A stretch of DNA of 64,000 nt from Lactarius indigo (Eukaryota > Basidiomycota > Agaricomycetes > Russulales > Russulaceae). The stretch covers positions 372,001 through 436,000 of the forward strand of contig JAFKAC010000013.1 of assembly GCA_025766275.1 (NCBI GenBank), given 5' to 3'. Under the pieces are notes generated by a model. The model saw only the letters and a list, made by a program, of their open reading frames with translations. It was not told the DNA's origin and ran no database searches. The position numbers and the translations under genes are program-made. The stretch's first letter is position 1, and each line of letters starts with the position of its first letter. Positions 56,505-64,000 of the stretch are shown piece by piece.

Positions 56505-58359
56505 TCAGGTACGTCCGCGAGACGATTGGCGCGACCCGACCCTCGACTGTGCACCACTAGAGGTCCCCGCACGACTTGAGCGATTACGGAGACCCTGGCG
56601 AGATACTACGAAGGCGGAAGATATGAATACGCATCCGGGAAATGTAGGTGCAATATCCGACGTACCTGGGGCCTGTGGGCGGTCGGGTGGGACTTCGGAA
56701 GGGCCAGAGACACCCGCATCGCTGATCATCATACGACCAAGCCCCATGCTGGAAACTGTTGAGGGGGCGCCACTGGTTCCACTGGCAACAGAGGACGCGC
56801 TGGGTGTGGAAGGTCCAGGCTCCGTGAAAAGCGGAACAGCAGGCGTCCGGAGGCGTAGGGTCGACATATTAACATTGCCCGGTCCTTGGGTACACAAGGC
56901 ACGTAGGATAACGTCCGTATTGTGCACGAAGTCGCGCATGGCCGCAATGTGGGCCTCTTGCGTGTTGCACATGTCATCCAGCCTCTGCACGACTTCGTCT
57001 GTGGGTCCGTTAGCATAATACGATGATATCAGACAAATGGGAACGCACCGAGTGATTGTTTTTTCTTCCCTTTCCCGTCCTCTTTCCCCGTCACCACCCA
57101 CTGAGGGCGGGGGACACACTTGTGCCTCCGCTTTGTACACCACCTGCATGCTGTTCCCTTCCTCCCGGCGGGTTGTGGCTTGCATTTGTGGTTTGCAGCC
57201 TTGCAAGGGCCACATGCGCGCTGTAGCACACTGTGAGTACGGAAACAGGAATAGAGCCATGAGGGACTTACCGGATCCGGCGGCCCAGTTTCCAGTTCCG
57301 AGGCGGAATCGTCAACGACACTTAGACGTCGTCGACGAGATCGACGAGATCCCTGTGGATCATCAGCCTTGTCAGAACTCACGATGGTCACATTAACGGG
57401 TTTTGTGCGCGTGGGAACAGCAGCGTGCGGAGGGACACCGGACACTGGTTCCATGGGGACTGGGCGCACGGGAACGAGTTTCGTAGGCTCCGGCTCTGGA
57501 GAAGAAGGGACGTCGCCTGCACCAGTAGTTGTGCGCCGGCGGCGGGTAGTGCAATGAGCTGCTGTGGGGGACTGGACTGCGACACGCTTTGTGGCCTTCT
57601 TCGGCTTGCGCGGCATTTCTCCCCCATCGTCCTCATGCATCTCAACGTCCTCATTGACCGTGGTAGCATCCTGAACGGATGCGGGAACTGGACCGGATGG
57701 TTCTGCACCGCTGTCAGAACCCGTATCAGGAGGGGGTGGCGTGGGACGCTTTCCGGATGCTTTGGACCCCGCCCTAGGTGGCGTTACGTGGGGCGTGTCT
57801 GGAAAATGGAATTAGCTGTTCCGGGAGTGAGAGGAAGACGTATAACATACCTGGAACATCATCCACATCCGATCGTAGAGCCGGAAGCCACCACCGATCT
57901 GAGGGATTCAGAAGCCCAACGAGTGCGTTAAGCGTCTTCATATTAAGCTGGGTATTCCACGATGGGTTAGCTGCTGCGCTTTCATCGCATAGCTTGGAAA
58001 CGTCTTCAAGCTTGAGTGCAGTGATATCCGGCACCCTGGAGTTGTCCGCAGCGCTATCCCATTCTTCAGCAACATATGTGATTATTGGGTGCATACGCGG
58101 CTCAGTATTTCCATCTGAATACTTCCCGAATATCTCATTTACATCGTCCTATGTAGTAATTGGTGTACAGTTCAATATATTAACGGATACTAGCACTTAC
58201 CAATTCCGAAGCAATGCATGTCCTGTACCAATCGTCGTCCACAGAATCGAGGTTCTTCTCCCTATACCTGAGCGCAAGGTCGAAGCGGATTGCAGTTCCC
58301 ATCAGTGCTTTTTCATCTGCAGTAAGTTTGTCCACATAAATCCTGCGCTGTGGGGGCAT
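56505..58359 (-). CDS. Hypothetical protein with Zn2Cys6-like cluster
   Basis: Start ATG 58357-58359 (MPPQRRIYVDKLTADEKALMG). Exons 58201-58359, 57851-58148 and a third from 57798; the third ends at a donor after PDP near 57271 and the next begins with a Cys array near 57220. A final junction near 57050 leads to an exon ending at 56505. The array CGPCKAANHKC...CRWCTKRRHKC has spacing C-x2-C-x6-C-x11-C-x2-C-x6-C, which fits the fungal Zn2Cys6 binuclear cluster, here mid-protein. It is followed by a helical DEVVQRLDDMCNTQEAHIAAM segment and a Ser/Pro-rich C-terminus. Probably a nuclear DNA-binding protein carried by the KDZ element. Its target is unknown. Confidence 0.6.
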
Positions 58360-58864
58360 AGTGGAAGCGAGGGAATGTGCGGAAACGGACTACAGGGAGG
58401 GGGGGACGGACACGCAGTATTTTCTGTTGCTCGTGGGAAGCCTCCCATGCCCGACGACCAGTTTCCGAATGGAGCTAGATAGGATCCGATGGAACCCGAT
58501 GGAACCCGATGGCATCCGACAGTTTCAGACAACTTATCCGAATTTCGGACATTAATGATCACATGGCCTCGCCTCGTGTGTCGACTATTGATGTCTTGCA
58601 TCATTCAGAAGCCTATCGGCAATCCAAGGCCTGGAGTGCAGAGTCGAGGCCCTAGTAAACTAGCGTCATATTGTATAGGTCTGCTAGAAATGTATCAGAA
58701 GACATTTTTGATGACATAGTCGACGCGCATTTCGAAACCCACCACTGTAGAATCACCTACAGCCCATAGATCAGTAGAGAATGTCGCATACAGGTCCGAC
58801 CCTAGTTGGTAAATTATTTATACTGAAACAGGGGCTTCCAGGTCAATGGGCATACGTTGGAAAG
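58360..58864. promoter_or_regulatory. Divergent intergenic region
   Basis: 505 bp between divergent genes at 56505-58359 and 58865-60197. Contains three closely spaced GGAACCCGATGG/GGCATCCGA-type repeats near 58475-58515. Probable shared promoter. Confidence 0.35.
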
Positions 58865-60197
58865 ATGCCTCCACGCCCTCCCCCTTCCCGTGTGCAATCC
58901 GGACAGCATTTCACTGAGGGCGATCCATCCGGGCATGGACCCCCACTCTCTACGATATCATCTGGCCATCCTTCAGAACCCGGACAGGCCACACCATCTT
59001 CCACAGTAGAGGCGCGGCCTTCCACACGCTACCGCTTCCTCAAGAAGCGCAGTCCGGCTACTGCTGTGCCTCCTGCTACAATCGAAACTTCCGTAGCACC
59101 TTCCTTGCCTTCGCCAGTGGTATGCCCCATCTTCCCCTCCATCACAAACGACTCTCATTTACCGCAGAACACAACGGATGTGTCAACGACAATACTAGTG
59201 GAGCCCACTGAGTCCGATCCGTCTCCACCAACTCACCATGCCCGCCGTACCGCCTTCCTCCATAGGCGGAAGGCGACACTGAGACAGGACACCCCGAATG
59301 CGCCTGCATCTGAGCCGGAACCCGCCACTGACCCGTTGCGGGTTACAGCAGCTTCGCAGGCTGCAGGACCTTCTTGTGAGCTACAGGAAGCGGCGGATCC
59401 AGAGATAGCCGATGTCCTTGACATAGCTCAGAGCATTGTAAGTCCCAAGATGGCATACATTCATGGCGAGTTGTTTTGAGTCACATACACCCAGACAACA
59501 TCCACCCTTGGCGTCGCAGCCGTTTCCGACGGGTCACAGGAAACAGCACGCAGTCCCGGAATGCTTCCAACAATGCAAGAATCCCATGGTTCTACAGGTC
59601 CGGCAGAAGAGGGCACTGGTGACATCTTGCAGGAAGTCGTACACACGGAACCCGTAATCCACGAGGAAGATGTAACTGATAGACCTGAGGCAGTTGCCAT
59701 TCTTGACAGATCGCAGGTCCATGAAACCCCTGAGCTACCAGATAGTCCAATACAGGGACGGAGCGTTATGTCCGTTCCCATCGACGTAGAGGACGTTACG
59801 GCCCCTCCTACAGCACGCGTTCCTGATAGCCCACGGTCGGTGGAAGGTTCTCACAGTGGGGAGAAGATGGATACCGATTCCAGTCCACCTGAAGAGGAAA
59901 TAATAAGTATTCCTGAGAGTAATCTTATACCTATTGCATATGTGAGTGGTGTCTTGTCGATTGCGGTTTCCTGACATTTACACTCTCCCATAGGTGGCCA
60001 GGGCACCATATCCGCATGTCGCATCCGGGCGCCATTTCCCTGCTGCCTACAGGGGGCTGCTTTCGCTTGACCCATCCGATCACTCTGGGGATCTCATGGA
60101 GAGATGCACGATACTCATGGGCGTCGTAATGGACCTCTATTCTGATCTCTCATATATTAGGGATGGGATTTACAAGACCAGCGGCCGGGACAAGTGA
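58865..60197 (+). CDS. Hypothetical Ser/Pro-rich protein (407 aa)
   Basis: Exons 58865-59437, 59495-59941 and 59994-60197; both introns are phase 0, 57 and 52 nt, GT/AG. An in-frame ATG at 58781 is an alternative start; I prefer 58865 (MPPRPPPSRV). Exons 1 and 2 are rich in Ser, Thr, Pro and Glu and probably disordered. Exon 3 encodes a compact helical end (HFPAAYRGLLSLDPSD...RCTILMGVVMDLYSDLSYIRDGIYK). No known domain. Carried in the putative KDZ element. Confidence 0.6.
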
Positions 60198-60359
60198 CGT
60201 AGTTACAAGGAGTCTGTACTGAGAAACACACATGTATTTGAAACGAGCTCGCACACTTTCTATGTACCGGTAAATATCTCAAACATATGTGTGGATGAGT
60301 GAGACATACACAACTAAGGTTATGAATGGATCCCATGGCGAATGTTTCCGCCATCAGAG

Positions 60360-60720
60360 GAAGCACATTCTATTGTACAAGGAAGCATCACTTCCGTCTC
60401 AGGAAGTATCACTCCCATCCGATGAAACATCACTTCCATCTGAGGGCGTATCACTTCTGTCCACAGCGTCCACAGTAATATCACTTCCGTCTCATCTAAG
60501 GAAGGATTACCTCCGTCTACGGATGGATCGTGTCCATCTACGGATGGCTCGCATCCGTCTATGTATGGCTCGCATCCGTCTATGGATGGATTGCGTCCAT
60601 CTACGGATGGCTCACATCCGTCTACGGATGGATTGCATCCGTTTACGGATGGCTCGCATCCGTCTACGGATGGATTGCGTCCGTCTACGGATGGATCGCA
60701 TCCACCAATAGAAGGATCAT
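60360..60720. repeat. 21-bp palindrome-centred minisatellite
   Basis: 60480-60720 consists of about eleven units of 21 bp built on CATCCGTCTACGGATG, a near-perfect palindrome. 60380-60480 holds looser repeats containing TCACTTCC. The 7-residue periodic open frames on both strands are repeat artefacts. Confidence 0.8.
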
Positions 60721-60984
60721 TTCCGTTCACAGACATCATCTCTGTCCATGGATATATCGCTTCCATCCCAGGACATGTTACCCCCTTGCTACATCTGTAG
60801 ATACATCTGTCTGCTGTCATCTACCTGCATTGAAACTAAACATGAAGCACATATCAAAATAAGTGGTTTCACATATGTCTCACACAACAGACATATTGTT
60901 TCAATGTGATACCCCCAGACATGTTTCCTAAATCATCTGCAAATCCAGCATTCACGGGACAGGAACTCAAAGACACTAGTCAGT

Positions 60985-60992
60985 GTATTTAA
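60985..60992 (+). promoter_or_regulatory. Probable TATA box of the 61069 gene
   Basis: TATTTAAG, 77 bp before the ATG, in an otherwise gene-free stretch. Confidence 0.45.
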
Positions 60993-61068
60993 GGCTCACC
61001 ATATGTGGTACAATTCCACAAACACCATATACATCTCCCACACATTCTTACATCCTAGTATCATAGCT

Positions 61069-63093
61069 ATGCAATCCGACCATCTATCCGGGAGCTCAGC
61101 TGGGGAGTCTGAGATCTCTTCTCCATCTATCCATGCCTCAGACAAAGGTTTTTCCCTAACCCGTCAGGATGCCACCATCTTGAAGGGGTATGTGGAAGAG
61201 TTCCAAAAGGCTGATACAGAGACACGGAAGACTATCCTTGAGAGGGCTATGGGAGACCTGTATGCCCTTAGGCCTCCAAATACTGGCTTTGATAAAAAAG
61301 AGGCTAAAAGGGTATGAGCATTGAGAGTTAATCCATGTAAAGGCTCACTGATACATATGGCTCCAGAAAATCAGAACCTGGTTTTACAATCACTATTCCC
61401 GTCCTCATCGTCAACTTATCAAGTTTACTCGGAAGTGGTCAGCCCGGAATGCATTCTACCATGAGAACAAGGAAGAGATTATGGAACTTGCACAGAGGAT
61501 TTCCGGTGGTGTTCCTGGATCTCAGGCATTCTTAGGAGCTCTCCAGGATGCAACAACAATGCTTTGGAAACAGCTGACTACAGAGGAACAAGAACCATAT
61601 GTCGAACTTGCAAAGGAGTGGTCAGAGGACAGACCCCCAAGGGATATCCAAGCCAAGTGAGTTTCCACCCATGTATTCATGATCCACACACATAATACAC
61701 CTTGTTAGAATGGCTCAAGCAGCTTTCCGTGGCCGGATAGTTAGGGACTTCCAAACACAGCTATTCAAGACATGTGGAATGCGCTCAATTGTTCTGGTGG
61801 CTTATGCAGACAAGGATGGAAACCCAAGAGCTTCAATGTAAGTCTTCCTAAGATGTATCCAGCTGCAGCACTACCTTTACATTGCCACATATTTGTAGGG
61901 ATGACTGGAACAGGGTTCTGGATGATGGAATGTCCTTTTCGGACTTCTGCCCAGACTGGAGAAATGCCATGGTCTGGCAGGAGTGGATGAAATACAGCCG
62001 GAAGTGCTTTGGACCCGGTTTGTCACATTTCCACACATCCATCAACATTATCTCATATTCATAGTATAGAGCATGACCAAGTTATCCCTGTGGAACATTC
62101 AAAGACACTCAAGAACAAAGTGAAGATTGTTGTGGATTCAGATGGGGAACCTGAAATTCCTTCCATTACCCTAGATGATGGCTATTCAGCAAAGGTCGTT
62201 CAGTCAGCTCTTAGGGATTATTGTAATGCTCATATCAGTGAGTTAAGGATATTCCCTTTACAGTTCTATGATAACACATATGAGTTAGGATTCATCTCTG
62301 GTAGGAAGAAAGCAACTATCCCTTGGAGCAAAGTCTGCAGTGATCCAGCCGCATGGATTGAGGAGGAATGCTTCCCAACTGGATTTCCATGGGTGGATCC
62401 ATCAAAGCTCCGTATAGTTCAGGTGTTCAGGCTGCTAGACCACTGGAGGCAACGCGAGAAAGAAGGATTAATTCCATTGATCTGGAACTCATCCTGTGAG
62501 CTACTTACTGATAGAGATCAGGCTGTACAGCGGATCCAGAATCCGAAGCGGATCCAGAATCCACAGCGGACACAGAGATGCTCAGATTCCAATGAGTCTG
62601 AGTCAGACACTAGCAGTGAAGAGGAAGATTTCTCAAATGAAATCAATGGTTTACAATCTCCAACTGTGACCCCACCTCTTCCACCATCGCCATCTTCATC
62701 TGCCCTCAGTAGAAATAGGGAGGCTGAACAGACATCTGCTCCTAGTGAGCAGCTTACCATTTCTCTTATGGCCATACAAACTCATGCATACTACTTTATA
62801 GCCACTAGCAAATCATTGTATCCTCCTCCATTGAGCATATCAAGGGCGGAAACATTTCGGAAACATCCAAGGATTGAGACAGGACCTCCAGTGGGATCTG
62901 TGCCATACAACAATCCTGGTGTGCCCAAGCCCCAGCAAGGACGAGTCAAGCGAGTGGTCAAGATGACAGATAAAGCCAGGTAAGTAAGCACAGTAAAGAC
63001 ATATACTGTGTGATCTGATCATTATAAAGGAATGTAGATATTGGCAGGGGTTCAGGTGGACTGGATCCAACATACCTTCAGAGAGGCAATTAG
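61069..63093 (+). CDS. Conserved-type hypothetical protein with HMG-box-like segment (578 aa)
   Basis: Exons 61069-61311, 61367-61656, 61709-61837, 61899-62017, 62070-62979 and 63048-63093; all GT/AG and phase-consistent, 1737 coding bases. N-terminal residues 1-80 are polar and helical. Exon 2 (RKWSARNAFYHENKEEIMELAQR...ATTMLWKQLTTEEQEPYVELAKEWSED) resembles an HMG-box helix pattern. Exons 3-4 encode FKTCGMRSIVLVAYADKDGNPRASM and DDWNRVLDDGMSFSDFCPDW, blocks I associate with uncharacterised agaricomycete proteins. The rest has an acidic Ser-rich region and a basic C-terminus. It ends just before the right-hand minisatellite. Function unknown; chromatin or DNA binding is an inference. Confidence 0.65.
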
Positions 63094-63129
63094 TGATACA
63101 GTGATACCTTTGTATAAATTTAAGAACCT

Positions 63130-64000
63130 GTGGCTGTTGACTTATCCATTCCGGAAACCACATGAGTATTTCCGTCGAGGACAACTCAGTTTCCGTGACT
63201 TTTCCCATGGCTGGAAATTGAGTTTCCTTGAATATTCCCATTACGGGAAGTTAAGTATCCGTGAGTCTTTCCGTCATGGGAGCCTCATTTTCCGTGACTT
63301 ACCCATTACGGGAGACTGAGTTTCCATTAATCTTCCCGTCATGGGAAGATATGTTTCCGTGAGTCTTTCCGTCACGGGAACCTCAGTTTCCGTAACTTAA
63401 CCTGTGACGGGAGACTGAGTTTCCGTTAATCTTCCCGTCACGGGATGATAAGTTCCTGTGAGTCTTTCCGTCACGGGAACCTCAGTTTCCGTGACTCAAC
63501 CCGTGACGGGAGACTGAGTTTCTGTGAATCTTCCCGTCACGGGAAGATATGTTTCCGTAAATAGTTCCGTCACGGACAACCTCAGTTGCCGTGATTTTTC
63601 CCGTGACGGGAAACTGTGCATCCATGACTCTTCCCGTCACGGGAAGATATGTTTCCGTGACTTTTCCCGTTACGGGAATCTCAGTTTCCGTGACTTAACC
63701 CGTGACGGGAGACTGAGTTTCCGTGAATCTTCCCGTCACGGGCAGATATGTTTCCGTAAATAGTTCCGTCACGGACAACCTCAGTTGCCATGATTTTTCC
63801 CGTGACGGGAAACTGTGCATCCGTGACTCTTCCCGTGACGGGAAGATATGTTTCCGTGACTTAACCTGTGACAGGATACTGAGTTTCCGTGAATCTTCCT
63901 GTCACGGAAATATATGTTTCCGTAAATATTTTCCGTCACGGACAACTCAGTTGCCGTGACTTTTCCCGTGACGGGAAACTGTGCTTCCATGAATCTTCCC
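63130..64000. repeat. 33-bp palindrome-centred minisatellite, continues past right edge
   Basis: About 26 units of 33 bp, each with TTCCCGTCACGGGAA or TTCCCGTGACGGGAA at its centre and GTTTCCGTGA between centres. Central units are more alike than the first few. The 11-residue periodic open frames are artefacts of the 33-bp period. Confidence 0.85.

Larger units (their letters stand above)
50060..64000. mobile_element. Putative large KDZ transposon (right end outside window)
   Basis: A KDZ transposase, four further genes and several palindrome-centred minisatellites occupy the right 14 kb. These genes resemble each other in sequence texture (frequent TCCGGA) rather than the flanking DNA. Boundaries are inferred: the left edge is placed where host homology stops and TTTCCGGAAA-type repeats begin. 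No TIR pair can be shown because the right end is missing. Confidence 0.45.

Noticed and set aside
60320..60862. Open frames of 79-166 codons on both strands
   Set aside because: They follow the 21-bp repeat period in several frames at once, so they are not evidence of a protein.
1..64000. CRISPR array or bacterial operon features
   Set aside because: Spliceosomal introns and eukaryotic elements throughout; the regular repeats lack unique spacers.

Overview
The window reads as nuclear DNA of a mushroom-forming basidiomycete (Agaricomycetes). The evidence is dense introns of about 50-70 nt, a Goodbye-NACHT-ankyrin STAND protein, a KDZ transposase with an N-terminal CxC2 cysteine cluster, a Tnp2-like transposase and chromodomain Ty3/gypsy (chromovirus) retrotransposons. 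Very little of it is ordinary host gene space; most is a stack of mobile elements.

Layout. 1-3822 (minus): 5' part of a STAND/NLR-like gene running off the left edge. 3823-6710: poorly coding host DNA with a weak membrane-protein-tail candidate. 6711-48631: one transposon with near-perfect terminal inverted repeats and a 7-bp target duplication (ACTCACC on both sides). Its own genes are a hypothetical multi-exon gene (7416-10152, minus) and a divergent Tnp2-like transposase whose ATG is at 10335 and whose remainder is at 42185-45532. The gap between them is gypsy element C (10343-42179, minus), inserted just after the transposase start codon. C is itself split by gypsy element A (11714-29370, plus, TSD TTGAC) and gypsy element D (33801-41670, minus, TSD TGCTA). 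A is split by gypsy element B (20969-28673, minus, TSD ATAGG) and by a TIR element (14553-16841). The order of insertion can be read directly: Tnp2 element, then C, then A and D, then B and the TIR element into A.

The gypsy elements are Tf1-like in priming. In both families an 11-12 nt primer-binding site next to the 5' LTR is exactly complementary to a stretch about 33-34 nt downstream of the LTR TATA box, which is the presumed RNA 5' end. Gag and Pol lie in overlapping frames with the -1 geometry; A, B and D keep two consecutive slippery heptamers at the junction. A, B and D also share a Pol extension of about 400 residues after the chromodomain. A, B and C are decayed, mostly by CGA-to-TGA changes; D has two open frames and 532-bp LTRs differing at two positions.

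48632-50060 is a host-like spacer with a diverged copy of the 4.3-4.65 kb segment. From about 50 kb to the right edge lies what looks like one large KDZ element: KDZ transposase (50834-54773, minus), a small acidic ORF, a gene with a Zn2Cys6-like cysteine array (56505-58359, minus), a hypothetical gene (58865-60197, plus) and a gene with an HMG-box-like segment (61069-63093, plus). Palindrome-centred minisatellites interleave with and bound these genes. Its right end lies outside the window and its left end is not proven.
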